64,000 bases of DNA from Clostridium_AW malenominatum. GTDB taxonomy: Bacteria; Bacillota; Clostridia; Clostridiales; Clostridiaceae. Where the stretch lies: contig NZ_BAAACF010000001.1 in NCBI RefSeq assembly GCF_039521365.1, positions 186,001 through 250,000 on the forward strand. The letters are read 5' to 3'. Position numbers and translations under genes: made by a program. Below the pieces are notes generated by a model. That model made no database searches, had not been told where the DNA came from, and saw only the letters and a program-made list of their open reading frames with translations. Shown piece by piece: positions 53,662 to 61,308 of this stretch (its first letter is position 1; each line of letters begins with the position of its first letter).

Positions 53662-53784
53662 AAGGTTCTTAATATAATCTAAGTCTATTCCTTCATTTTT
53701 ACAATAAAGTCTAATTTCAGATTCATATTTATTATTAAAAGAATCAACGTAATAATCTAAATAAGGGGCTCCGATGATGAACAT
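53638..53784 (-). CDS. Small protein of 48 residues, unknown
   Basis: ATG 53784 has a strong GGGAGGTGATATAT in front. The product (MFIIGAPYLDYYVDSFNNKY ... ending STIIKK) has 48 residues and is soluble. I recognise no family. The strong ribosome binding site is the main evidence that it is real. Its last codons lie in the 82-bp repeat; the left repeat copy keeps only that end, which suggests the gene stood next to ykuS before the insertion. Confidence 0.55.
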   Translation of the reverse strand: MFIIGAPYLDYYVDSFNNKYESEIRLYCKNEGIDLDYIKNLISTIIKK

Positions 53785-53871
53785 ATATATCACCTCCCAA
53801 TAAAGTATTTGTGTTTGTGAAATTAAAACTTGAAATTAACATAATACATGCACTCCTTTCGTAAATTTTTT

Positions 53872-53906
53872 ATATTAAAAAAAGCCGCAGGTATACCACG
53901 GCTTTT
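53872..53906 (-). terminator. Minus-strand terminator
   Basis: AAAAGCCG (53880-53887) pairs with CGGCTTTT (53899-53906); on the minus strand the stem ends in a long T-run. It lies downstream of the 28-residue peptide gene. Confidence 0.75.
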
Positions 53907-53930
53907 AATACACAAAAATAAAATTATAAA

Positions 53931-53962
53931 TTAAAAAACCATGGGTCATGATAACCCATGGT
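53931..53962 (-). terminator. Minus-strand terminator of the small peptide gene
   Basis: A 9-bp stem, ACCATGGGT / ACCCATGGT (53938-53946 with 53954-53962), with TTTTTT following on the minus strand. It is the first of two tandem terminators after the peptide gene. Confidence 0.8.
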
Positions 53963-53996
53963 ACAAAAGCAAATAAACATTATAAATCAAAAAAAT

Positions 53997-54083
53997 TTAT
54001 ATAACACTTTTGGCAGAGCTATCAACATTTAATGTTTCTATATATTTAATTGCAGTGTTTGATGAAAATATTGTATTTAACAT
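53997..54083 (-). CDS. 28-residue peptide gene
   Basis: A short frame, MLNTIFSSNTAIKY ... ending SSAKSVI. It has every sign of a real stand-alone gene: a promoter at 54123-54151, AAGGAGGTAGAGTT before ATG 54083, and two terminators after it. The peptide has no cysteine, no double-glycine site and no clear membrane helix, so it fits neither AgrD nor a standard lantibiotic leader. It could be a signalling peptide, a toxin or a small regulator. No processing or transport gene is adjacent. Confidence 0.6.
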   Translation of the reverse strand: MLNTIFSSNTAIKYIETLNVDSSAKSVI

Positions 54084-54122
54084 AACTCTACCTCCTTGTT
54101 TAAATTTTATTTTAATAAAAGT

Positions 54123-54151
54123 ATTATAACACATGTAGAAAATATTGTAAA
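54123..54151 (-). promoter_or_regulatory. Promoter of the 28-residue peptide gene
   Basis: On the minus strand: TTTACA (54151-54146), 17-base spacer, TATAAT (54128-54123). Initiation would be near 54116, giving a leader of about 32 bases. Confidence 0.75.
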
Positions 54152-54202
54152 CATTTTTTGGAATTTTATTTTCTAAATATTAGTAATTAAATATAAAATT
54201 AA

Positions 54203-55078
54203 TTATTCAAGAACTCTGTTTATAAAATCATCTATAAAGCTAATTTCTGTATCATAAAGGTACACAAAATTAAATTCTCTATGAATAAAAACATTTTCTA
54301 TAGGAATTATTTTCATAGTTCCCGCTGCTATTTCCTTTTCTACAGATACTTTAGACAATATGCTAAGGCCGGCTTCTTCTTCTACTAAAGTCTTTATTCC
54401 ATTAATGCTGCTAATCTCTAAATGGTGGTTTAATACATCTTGGCTATAACCCTTGCTTGTTAGAACTCCCTCTATTATTTCCCTAGTACCAGAACCTTTT
54501 TCTCTTAGAATAAGATTCTCTTTAAGTAGTTCATCAATAGTTATACTCTCTATTTTACATAGCTCTCCCTTTGTTGGACCGACTAATACAAGGTCATCAT
54601 CTCTAAACTTTTTATATTTAAATTTAGTTTTATCAAAGGGACCCTCGATTAAAGCCATGGATAATTCCCTATCTAATAATTTTTTTAAAATAATGTTAGT
54701 ATTATTAACAGTTAATGCTATACTTATATTTTTATTTACTTCCATATAATCATAAATAATTCTAGGCAACACATAATCACCAATAGTCATTGTGGCACCT
54801 AGTTTGTATCTTTTTTTGTTCAAATCTTTTTGTTCTAACTTATCTTTTAAGTTTTCGTGTATATTAATCATTTCACTAGCATATTGAAGAAAAATCTTTC
54901 CTTCATCAGTTAATCTAAGTATTCTACCTTCTTGCTTAAAAAGGCTAACGCTATAATAGTTCTCCAAGTACTGAATTTGTTTATATACTGCAGGCTGGGT
55001 TAAATTAAGGATTTTTGCAGCCTTAGTATAATTTTTTGTTTTCGCTACAGTTATAAAAGTATATAATCTAGAATCCAT
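54203..55078 (-). CDS. LysR-family regulator
   Basis: A 291-residue regulator with the N-terminal winged helix LYTFITVAKTKNYTKAAKILNLTQPAVYKQIQYLENYYSVSLF and a two-lobed effector domain. ATG 55078 follows a GGTGGTG site; GTG codons upstream are inside it. It is the last gene of an operon with two chromate-transporter halves and probably controls it. The effector is not readable. Confidence 0.9.
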   Translation of the reverse strand: MDSRLYTFITVAKTKNYTKAAKILNLTQPAVYKQIQYLENYYSVSLFKQEGRILRLTDEGKIFLQYASEMINIHENLKDKLEQKDLNKKRYKLGATMTIGDYVLPRIIYDYMEVNKNISIALTVNNTNIILKKLLDRELSMALIEGPFDKTKFKYKKFRDDDLVLVGPTKGELCKIESITIDELLKENLILREKGSGTREIIEGVLTSKGYSQDVLNHHLEISSINGIKTLVEEEAGLSILSKVSVEKEIAAGTMKIIPIENVFIHREFNFVYLYDTEISFIDDFINRVLE

Positions 55079-55104
55079 ATATTTCACCACCTACTATAAG
55101 TATA

Positions 55105-55635
55105 CTACAAAATACCGTAAAGTAGAGAACCCATTCCTCCAGCTATTACAATGGTGACTATTGGATGTATCTTAGTTTTCAAGCTAAGTAAAAGTATTGA
55201 TAAACCTATAAATACAGATTTTATATCTAAATAGGATTGATCGGCTAGGGAGAAGAAGGCACTAAGAATAAGTGCAATTAAAGCAGGTCGCATGCCCCTT
55301 AGACCAGATTTCAGGATTTTTGAGTCTTTAAATTTAAGAATAAAATGTGTAGCTATTGATACTAAAATAAAGGAAAAGGATACAACTCCTAAAGTTGCAA
55401 AGAAACTTCCCCAAAATCCATATATTTTATATCCTACAAAGGTAGCAGTGTTTATTGAAATTGGCCCTGGAGTCATTTGGGATACTCCGATAATATCTAA
55501 AAATTCTGAAGAAGTTAACCAGCCATTGTTAGTCACCACTTCTCTTTCTATTAAAGGCAGCATGGCATACCCACCACCGTAGCCAAATATTCCTATTTTA
55601 AAAAAGCTTATATATAATTTAAAAATAGTACTCAT
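55105..55635 (-). CDS. Chromate transporter CHR domain, second half protein
   Basis: A 176-residue membrane protein with the CHR motifs FKIGIFGYGGGYAMLPLIEREVV and SQMTPGPISINTATFVGYKIYG. It is one of a pair of short-chain CHR proteins that work together; it starts one base after the stop of its partner. The family exports chromate or takes up or exports a related oxyanion. The 1-base spacing suggests coupled translation. Confidence 0.92.
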   Translation of the reverse strand: MSTIFKLYISFFKIGIFGYGGGYAMLPLIEREVVTNNGWLTSSEFLDIIGVSQMTPGPISINTATFVGYKIYGFWGSFFATLGVVSFSFILVSIATHFILKFKDSKILKSGLRGMRPALIALILSAFFSLADQSYLDIKSVFIGLSILLLSLKTKIHPIVTIVIAGGMGSLLYGIL

Positions 55636-55636
55636 G

Positions 55637-56176
55637 TTAAATTTCCACCTTTCTTAGTGATAATATGCCATAAGTTGCAGAAAGAAATATAATTGCAACA
55701 GGATGTACATTTAATATTTTGATGGCAACTAGAGATAAAATTATAATAAAAACACTAGTAAGATCTTTTTTTACTGACTTAGATAAACTCTTTACTGCTA
55801 ATAGCACAAGGACAGGAACAGCGCCGTTTATTCCTTTGAAGATATTATCTATGAAAGCTATATCCCTAAATTTTGCAAAACACATTGCTATAAGTAAAAT
55901 AATTAAAAATGATGGTAAGATAACACCCATTAATGCCAAAATAGCACCAAGTATTCCACCAAGTTTATATCCAATAAATAAAGAGGAATTAACTGGCATA
56001 GCCCCAGGAAAACTTTGAGATATAACTAAAATATCTGTGAATTCTTCCTTTGTAATCCATTCTCTATTATCAACTACTTCTCTTTCGATTAAAGGTATCA
56101 TGGCGTACCCACCACCAAAGGTAAATGCACCTATTTTAAAAAAACTAAAAAACATAACAATTAATTTTTTCATCAT
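55637..56176 (-). CDS. Chromate transporter CHR domain, first half protein
   Basis: A 179-residue membrane protein with FKIGAFTFGGGYAMIPLIEREVV and SQSFPGAMPVNSSLFIGYKLGG. It is the first gene of the chr-lysR operon. GGGAGG lies just before two ATGs (56176 and 56173); either may be used. A possible LysR site is at 56227. Confidence 0.92.
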   Translation of the reverse strand: MMKKLIVMFFSFFKIGAFTFGGGYAMIPLIEREVVDNREWITKEEFTDILVISQSFPGAMPVNSSLFIGYKLGGILGAILALMGVILPSFLIILLIAMCFAKFRDIAFIDNIFKGINGAVPVLVLLAVKSLSKSVKKDLTSVFIIILSLVAIKILNVHPVAIIFLSATYGILSLRKVEI

Positions 56177-56226
56177 AATCCTCCCGACAAATTTAATGCT
56201 TGTTTAAATTTTAGCACAGAAGATTT

Positions 56227-56241
56227 ATAACTAAAACTTAT
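56227..56241 (-). promoter_or_regulatory. Candidate LysR box upstream of the chr operon
   Basis: ATAA-N7-TTAT, a 15-bp dyad of T-N11-A type, lies about 50 bases upstream of the first chr gene. It is weak evidence in an AT-rich region; the same TATAACTA word recurs at about 56255. Confidence 0.3.
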
Positions 56242-56292
56242 TGTTTATTATTATATTATAACTAGTTGGAATACAAAGGCATTTATAGTTAA

Positions 56293-56904
56293 TTAAAGCT
56301 TGCTTCGTTTTTTTATACTTTTATTATTTCGATAATAATATATTATAGAAGTAATAAAGGCAGCTAAAATTTTTACAATAAGATCTGTTGAGGTATCTTC
56401 AAGCCCACCTTTAACCATATTAGTATTAAATAAATAATCTCCTATAAACTCAAACATCTCCCATAGAGTACCTAAAGTAATTGAAATGCTAAAGGCAAAA
56501 ATTGCTGTAAAAAAATCAAATCTTTGATTAGTGATCCCTTCTTCTTTTGTTATAACTCCTTCCATTGAATATAATGCGATTATAACCACATAACTACCAG
56601 ACGTGGCGTGGAGAAGTATATCCCACCACCAAAATATACCATAGAAATTTTTGATTTCTCCTAAGTATTGTGCAAGAAAAATAAATATTAACGTCATTAA
56701 TTGAAAGTTATAGGGCAGCCTTATCTTCTTTATATTAGCAATACGCGTAAGTATAAAAGGAATTATAAGACATACAACAGCTAATAGTGATAGCCACAGG
56801 TTTTTCCATTGTCTTGATACAATACTAAGTATAGCTGTGATTATTAGAGTTATTTCAAAGAGAAGAGCTATTCCAATTACTAATCTATTATTTTTGTTAT
56901 TCAT
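56293..56904 (-). CDS. YjdF/DUF2238-like membrane protein
   Basis: A 203-residue protein with six or so transmembrane helices. It has the polar motifs of the DUF2238 (YjdF) group: WWWDILLHATSGS, LGTLWEMFEFIGDYLF and LEDTSTDLIVKILAA. The conserved His, Glu and Asp suggest metal or substrate binding in the membrane, but the function is unknown. It is monocistronic. Confidence 0.78.
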   Translation of the reverse strand: MNNKNNRLVIGIALLFEITLIITAILSIVSRQWKNLWLSLLAVVCLIIPFILTRIANIKKIRLPYNFQLMTLIFIFLAQYLGEIKNFYGIFWWWDILLHATSGSYVVIIALYSMEGVITKEEGITNQRFDFFTAIFAFSISITLGTLWEMFEFIGDYLFNTNMVKGGLEDTSTDLIVKILAAFITSIIYYYRNNKSIKKRSKL

Positions 56905-57042
56905 TAGAATATATTCCTTTCTAACTATTTATATTTACAATAGTTATTCTTCTTATATACATAAAATATACTCCTATAGAATTGTGTAAAATAAGTGAAA
57001 ATATGGTATGATTATACTAGGAATTTATAGGAGGGAGTTTTT

Positions 57043-57330
57043 ATGAATTCGCAAAACATGGAATTAACTAGAATAATATTAAGAAGAATAACTGGTGGTG
57101 ATATAGCCTCAAGTATAATAATAATTATATTTCTTCTAATGTTGATTGCATATTTAATATACGTTATGGAATATCCTAAGGACTCTATATTAATGGGTGA
57201 AAGATGGAAATATAAAAGTAATTTAGAACCCAGTGAATCCCATGTAAAGCATACAAAAGTTATGGCAAAAGTATTGTTAGCTGTATGTATTATCACAATA
57301 ATAACGATTTTAGTTAGTATAATAATATAA
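57043..57330 (+). CDS. Small two-helix membrane protein, unknown
   Basis: A 95-residue protein with hydrophobic helices at about 21-41 and 74-95 and a short basic loop between them. I recognise no family. AGGAGGGAG precedes ATG 57043. Confidence 0.65.
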   Translation: MNSQNMELTRIILRRITGGDIASSIIIIIFLLMLIAYLIYVMEYPKDSILMGERWKYKSNLEPSESHVKHTKVMAKVLLAVCIITIITILVSIII

Positions 57331-57331
57331 A

Positions 57332-57368
57332 AATTTCATAAAAATTTTTACAGCGTTTTTATGAAATT
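57332..57368. terminator. Hairpin after the small membrane protein gene
   Basis: AATTTCATAAAAA (57332-57344) pairs with TTTTTATGAAATT (57356-57368). There is no extra T-run, but the 3' arm itself is T-rich. Confidence 0.55.
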
Positions 57369-57375
57369 AAATACA

Positions 57376-57410
57376 AAAGAGCTTGAATATATTTAATATC
57401 CAAGCTCTTT
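57376..57410 (-). terminator. Hairpin downstream of the ImmA-like gene
   Basis: AAAGAGCTTG (57376-57385) pairs with CAAGCTCTTT (57401-57410). On the minus strand it ends in TTTTG, so it can end the leftward immA/immR transcript. It overlaps the end of the small frame at 57393-57497. Confidence 0.6.
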
Positions 57411-57497
57411 AGAAATATTAGCTGTAGTTTCTCTTACCTTTTTTAAACTCTCTACCATTTCTTTTTTTGTGGTCAAAGTATTTTCAGTAAGCTTCAC
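57393..57497 (-). CDS. Possible 34-residue small protein
   Basis: GTG 57497 opens a 34-codon frame (KLTENTLTTKKEMVESLKKV ...) with protein-like, helical composition directly after the ImmA-like gene. No good ribosome binding site is present, and its end overlaps a terminator hairpin. It may be coupled to the upstream gene or be the remnant of a longer one. Confidence 0.3.
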   Translation of the reverse strand: MKLTENTLTTKKEMVESLKKVRETTANISKELGY

Positions 57498-57508
57498 AAT
57501 ATTCTATG

Positions 57509-57955
57509 TTATCCTAAAAGTAGTTTTAAGCATTTCACAGGAAGATTAAAGCTTTTTGCTATTTGCTCTATGGTAAAACCTTCAAAGATAATCTCATCTA
57601 TGTTTAGATTTACTAGTTTTAAAGCAAAGTAATTAGCTTGTCGTTCCATTTTATCTAAATTTAAGAGATTTATATTAAAGGCACTAGTTATCATATTAGT
57701 ATGTAGGATAGCATGGCCCAATTCGTGAGCTAATATGAATTGCTCATATTCAACAGTTAAGTTTTCTCTAATAAAAACTACCTCTGTGTCAAAAAAATTT
57801 CTATTATAAAAAGCTTCATTTCCATGGAGTAAAACATTACTCATAGGAAGCTTTTTTATGGAAATGTCTAAATAATCGTACAAATCATAGATATTGTTAG
57901 TTCCATAAATGTCTATTAGCCCATCTATTATGTTGTCAATCCATACATATTCCAT
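57509..57955 (-). CDS. ImmA/IrrE-family metallopeptidase
   Basis: A 148-residue zinc peptidase with HELGH (residues 77-81) in FILAHELGHAILH and a downstream ERQANYFA stretch that supplies the third ligand. In mobile elements and defective prophages such peptidases cleave the partner repressor on damage signals and so switch on the element. Its gene follows the repressor gene, which supports this pairing. Confidence 0.92.
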   Translation of the reverse strand: MEYVWIDNIIDGLIDIYGTNNIYDLYDYLDISIKKLPMSNVLLHGNEAFYNRNFFDTEVVFIRENLTVEYEQFILAHELGHAILHTNMITSAFNINLLNLDKMERQANYFALKLVNLNIDEIIFEGFTIEQIAKSFNLPVKCLKLLLG

Positions 57956-57993
57956 AGGATCCCTCCGTTAATATATTAAGTATAAAATTAGAA

Positions 57994-58371
57994 TTATTTT
58001 TTATATTTATAACTCAATAGTCTAAGCTGCCTTAATAATTCATTAGCAAATTCAATAATTTCATCGTCACTCATTTTATTTATGTCAAATCCCCCGAAGC
58101 CCATTATAGCTGGTTGTTCTAGAATAAACCTCATAGCATCTTCAGGAGTGTTGAAGTTTATAGGGGCATCCTTGCTTTCGTCGTCTAATAAATCACTAAC
58201 CTTTAAGTTTAAGGAATTAGCAATAGAATTTAACACATCTAAGCTGGGGTTATACCTATTATTTTCCACATCTGCAAGGTAAGAACGGGAGATATTAGCT
58301 TTTTCTGCAAGTCCCTTTTGAGTGAGGTTACTTTCTTTTCTATACATTTTTATATTTTTTCCAATAGACAT
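57994..58371 (-). CDS. XRE-family repressor (ImmR-like)
   Basis: A 125-residue protein. Its helix-turn-helix (IKMYRKESNLTQKGLAEKANISRSYLADVENNRYNPSLDVLNSIANSLNLKVSDLL) is followed by a short C-terminal region, the likely ImmA target. It is divergent from the sigma-like activator at 58615. Repeated GGAAATACAATA words in between are candidate operators. Confidence 0.9.
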   Translation of the reverse strand: MSIGKNIKMYRKESNLTQKGLAEKANISRSYLADVENNRYNPSLDVLNSIANSLNLKVSDLLDDESKDAPINFNTPEDAMRFILEQPAIMGFGGFDINKMSDDEIIEFANELLRQLRLLSYKYKK

Positions 58372-58452
58372 TTGAATCTCTCCTATATTAATAATTACTT
58401 GAATTTACTGGTTCAACCGACAATTTACATATAATTATATATTATAAAATAT

Positions 58453-58464
58453 GGAAATACAATA
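58453..58464 (+). promoter_or_regulatory. Candidate repressor site 1
   Basis: GGAAATACAATA, repeated exactly at 58548. It lies near the repressor's own start. Confidence 0.5.
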
Positions 58465-58542
58465 TATGGTTAGAAAATAAACGTAAAAGGAAGGAAAATA
58501 CAAGATAATTTAATGAGATGAGTAATATACAACTTTTACATA

Positions 58543-58571
58543 TTGACGGAAATACAATACAATATTATCAA
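58543..58571 (+). promoter_or_regulatory. Candidate activator-gene promoter overlapping repressor site 2
   Basis: TTGACG (58543-58548) overlaps a second exact GGAAATACAATA (58548-58559); a weak -10 (TATCAA) follows after 17 bases. Repressor binding here would block transcription of the sigma-like gene. Confidence 0.5.
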
Positions 58572-58614
58572 ATGGAAACATGTGTTTGCATAATAAACTT
58601 AGGGGGTATAGCGT

Positions 58615-59064
58615 ATGAATAAAAGCTTACTAAAGGAAACTGATGAATTACTAAATAATTATAATTCAATGGCAGCTGAGATAAAGAACTTAGAGATAGA
58701 AATTGAAGAATTAAAATTAGAGTACATAGGGTATAAATCAATTAGTTATGGTGAAAAAACAAGTAAAACTTTTAAAATTAGCAATACAGTAGAGGAAGAA
58801 TATATTAGAAAAGAAACTTTAATAGACAAGCTAAGAAAGGAAAAAGAATACAAAGAAAGATTAAAAAATAAAATTGATAATGCCTTAAATGTACTTGATG
58901 AAAAGGAGAGGACAATAATTAAGTTAAGGTGCATTGAAAATAGACCTTGGAAAGAGGTTGGGGACATACTAGGCCTGGATTATGACTATGCTGGAAGAAT
59001 AAAAAGAGCTGCAATAAATAAAATGTTAAACTTAATTTGGATTAAAGAAAAATATAGTAAATAA
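58615..59064 (+). CDS. Sigma-70 region-4-like phage activator
   Basis: A 149-residue protein: a coiled-coil N-terminal part (1-95) and a C-terminal sigma region-4 helix-turn-helix (NVLDEKERTIIKLRCIENRPWKEVGDILGLDYDYAGRIKRAAINKML). This resembles Xpf/ArpU-type late activators of PBSX-like elements. It probably turns on the tail genes downstream. It starts behind AGGGGGT and is followed by a terminator. Confidence 0.85.
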   Translation: MNKSLLKETDELLNNYNSMAAEIKNLEIEIEELKLEYIGYKSISYGEKTSKTFKISNTVEEEYIRKETLIDKLRKEKEYKERLKNKIDNALNVLDEKERTIIKLRCIENRPWKEVGDILGLDYDYAGRIKRAAINKMLNLIWIKEKYSK

Positions 59065-59118
59065 GTCGTAAACTTTACTTTTATAATGAGTTAAACTTGT
59101 GGTTTAATAGTAATTGTG

Positions 59119-59147
59119 AAAGACTCTTGAAATGCCAAGGGTCTTTT
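59119..59147 (+). terminator. Terminator after the activator gene
   Basis: AAAGACTCTTG (59119-59129 region) pairs with CAAGGGTCTTT with one G-U pair, followed by a T-run. A TATAAT at 59082-59087 upstream of it could belong to a late promoter. Confidence 0.75.
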
Positions 59148-59183
59148 TTATTTATAAATATTTTTATTAAAGGAGGTGGAATT

Positions 59184-59360
59184 ATGGAGATAGCTACTTT
59201 GGTAAACGAAAAGATAAAAAATCAGCTATATGAAAAGTACAATAAAGATAGGGATGGTACTTACAAGGAAAAGTTTTCTGTGAAAGATTTAGAAGAGCTT
59301 ATGGGAATTAATAGACCTACTTATAAAAGACATAAGGGAGCTTATAGGCAAAATTATTAA
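59184..59360 (+). CDS. Small tail-locus protein, unknown
   Basis: A 58-residue protein starting at ATG 59184 behind AAAGGAGGTGG. It is basic at the C-terminus (INRPTYKRHKGAYRQNY) and may bind DNA or a tail part. I recognise no family. It is the first gene after the activator's terminator. Confidence 0.65.
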   Translation: MEIATLVNEKIKNQLYEKYNKDRDGTYKEKFSVKDLEELMGINRPTYKRHKGAYRQNY

Positions 59361-59387
59361 GTGGAGTATTAATGGCAGGTGATTTAA

Positions 59388-59819
59388 ATGGCAAATATAA
59401 ATGATTTAATAATAGGAATTAGCCAAACACTGGAGAGGGAATTTCCCAACATAAATATATATAAAGAAGAAACAGAAGAAGGCTTTAAGAAGCCTTATTT
59501 TTTTATTAAAGTTTTAAATTCAACGCAAAAAAAAGAGTTTAATAATAGATATAAAAAAAGTGTTTCTTTTGATATCCATTACTTTAGTGATAAAGAAGAT
59601 ATTAATTCAGATTGCTTAAACATAGCTGATAAGCTCTATGAACTTCTTGAATATGTGTCTGTGGAAAGTAGTTTATATAGAGCTACTAATATGAAACATG
59701 AAGTTATAGATGGAGCTTTATACTTCTTTTTACAGTTTAATTACAAAATAATTAAGCAAGTAGAGGAAGAACTTAAAATGCAAACATTACATGGGGAGGT
59801 ATTAACTAAGAATGACTAA
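59388..59819 (+). CDS. Phage tail terminator family protein
   Basis: A 143-residue protein with the DUF6838/tail-terminator pattern of PBSX-like loci: 'INDLIIGISQTLEREFPNINIYKEETEEGFKKPYFFIKVL', 'SVSFDIHYFSDKED' and 'ALYFFLQFNYKI'. It caps the tail tube during assembly. It overlaps the next small gene by 8 bases. Confidence 0.83.
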   Translation: MANINDLIIGISQTLEREFPNINIYKEETEEGFKKPYFFIKVLNSTQKKEFNNRYKKSVSFDIHYFSDKEDINSDCLNIADKLYELLEYVSVESSLYRATNMKHEVIDGALYFFLQFNYKIIKQVEEELKMQTLHGEVLTKND

Positions 59820-59988
59820 GAAAGAAATTAATCAAGAAATTAAATTTACAAAGGAACAGATTATCAACTCTAATAAATTCAATATGATTCAAAAGGATAT
59901 TCTAGAAGCTCTACTAGAAAATAAGGAGTACAGCTTAGATGAGGTCAAAAATATTATAGATAACTTTAATAAGAAAGAGGTGAAATAA
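59812..59988 (+). CDS. Small helical tail-locus protein
   Basis: A 58-residue, charged, helical protein (MTKKEINQEIKFTKEQI ... FNKKEVK). Its ATG overlaps the end of the tail terminator gene and its stop directly abuts the sheath ATG, so it is translationally locked into the operon. GGGGAGGT lies upstream. A short gene at this place is usual in contractile tail operons; its role is unknown. Confidence 0.75.
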   Translation: MTKKEINQEIKFTKEQIINSNKFNMIQKDILEALLENKEYSLDEVKNIIDNFNKKEVK

Positions 59989-61305
59989 ATGGCAGGAGGA
60001 ACATGGAATACACAAAACAAAATTAGACCAGGAGCATATATAAACTTTAAATCTAAAAGTAAAGATTCTTATATCCTTGGAGAAAGAGGAGTAGTTACAA
60101 TGCCTTTAAATCTTCCATGGGGAGCAGAAAAGGAAGTAATAGAAATAAATACAGGCGAGGATTTATTTGAACTAATAGGAATGGATACAACCGAAGAAAG
60201 TACATTGTTAATTAAAGAGACTCTTAAAAGAGCAAAGAAGCTTTTACTATATAGGGTTAATGCAGGGACTAAGGCGACATCTACAGTTGAGGGTTTAACT
60301 ATAACAGCTAAACATAGTGGAACAAAAGGGAATAGCATTAAAATTATTATACAAAACAATATTGATGATGAAACTTCCTTTGATGTAATGACTATGTTAG
60401 GAAATACACAAGTAGACAAACAAATAGGAGTCAAATCTATAGAGAATTTAAGCTCTAACTCTTTTGTAGAGTTTAAAGGTGCTGGAGAGCTAAAGGCTAC
60501 TGCAGGTATTACCCTTAGCGGAGGGGATGATGGTGTAGTTAGCAATGGAGATTATACCGATTATTTAGCTACAATTGAATTATACGATTTTAACACTATG
60601 GCAATGCCTACAAAGGATTCTAGTATTAAAGCTATAGCTACAACCTTTATTAAAAGGCTTAGAGAGCAGGAAGGAAAGAAGGTGCAATGTGTACTTGAAA
60701 ACTATCCAGAAGCTGATTATGAAGGAGTAATTTCCGTTAAAAATGGTGTAATTTTAAATGACATGACAGTTATTTCTTCTGAAAAAGCAGTGGCATTTGT
60801 GGCAGGGGCGACTGCTGGGGCAAATGTTAACCAGTCTTTAACTTATAGTGCCTATGATGGAGCTATAGATGTGGATACTAGATATACAAATAAAGACATA
60901 GAAACTGCTCTTAAGAATGGTGAAGTTGTATTTATAGCAAATAATAGCAAAGTAATCATAGAGCAGGACATAAATACCTTAAAGACTTTTGTAGAAGATA
61001 AAAATAACGATTTTAGAAAAAATAGAGTTATAAGAGTACTTGATGGAATAGGTAATGATATTAAATCCTTATATGAAAATAGTTATATAGGTAAGGCTTC
61101 AAACAATGAAGATAGCAGAAATTTATTTAAGAAAGATATAATAAAATACTTGGAAACTTTGCAAGGTATAGGAGCAATAGAGAATGTTTCTACAGAGGAT
61201 GTAGTTGTACTACAGGGAGAAAACAAGGATTCTATACTTGTTAAAGTAGGAATACAATCCATAGACAGTATGGAAAAACTTTATATGAACGTGGAGGTGC
61301 AATAA
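59989..61305 (+). CDS. Phage tail sheath protein
   Basis: A 438-residue sheath subunit of the XkdK type: an N-terminal 'GTWNTQNKIRPGAYINFKS', a middle domain starting near 95 with 'GLTITAKHSGTKGNSIKI', and a C-terminal domain 'FRKNRVIRVLDGIGNDIKSLYENSYIGKASNNEDSRNLFKKDIIKYLETLQGIGAI'. It forms the outer contractile layer, so the particle is of myovirus or R-type. Confidence 0.95.
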   Translation: MAGGTWNTQNKIRPGAYINFKSKSKDSYILGERGVVTMPLNLPWGAEKEVIEINTGEDLFELIGMDTTEESTLLIKETLKRAKKLLLYRVNAGTKATSTVEGLTITAKHSGTKGNSIKIIIQNNIDDETSFDVMTMLGNTQVDKQIGVKSIENLSSNSFVEFKGAGELKATAGITLSGGDDGVVSNGDYTDYLATIELYDFNTMAMPTKDSSIKAIATTFIKRLREQEGKKVQCVLENYPEADYEGVISVKNGVILNDMTVISSEKAVAFVAGATAGANVNQSLTYSAYDGAIDVDTRYTNKDIETALKNGEVVFIANNSKVIIEQDINTLKTFVEDKNNDFRKNRVIRVLDGIGNDIKSLYENSYIGKASNNEDSRNLFKKDIIKYLETLQGIGAIENVSTEDVVVLQGENKDSILVKVGIQSIDSMEKLYMNVEVQ

Positions 61306-61308
61306 TAT

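Noticed and set aside
53744..53842. A 32-codon minus-strand frame with an apparent double-glycine leader site (TLLGG), suggestive of a bacteriocin precursor.
   Set aside because: The GG codons are GGA GGT, which form the ribosome binding site of the 48-codon gene at 53784. The glycine pair is therefore explained by that site, and no peptidase-type exporter is nearby.
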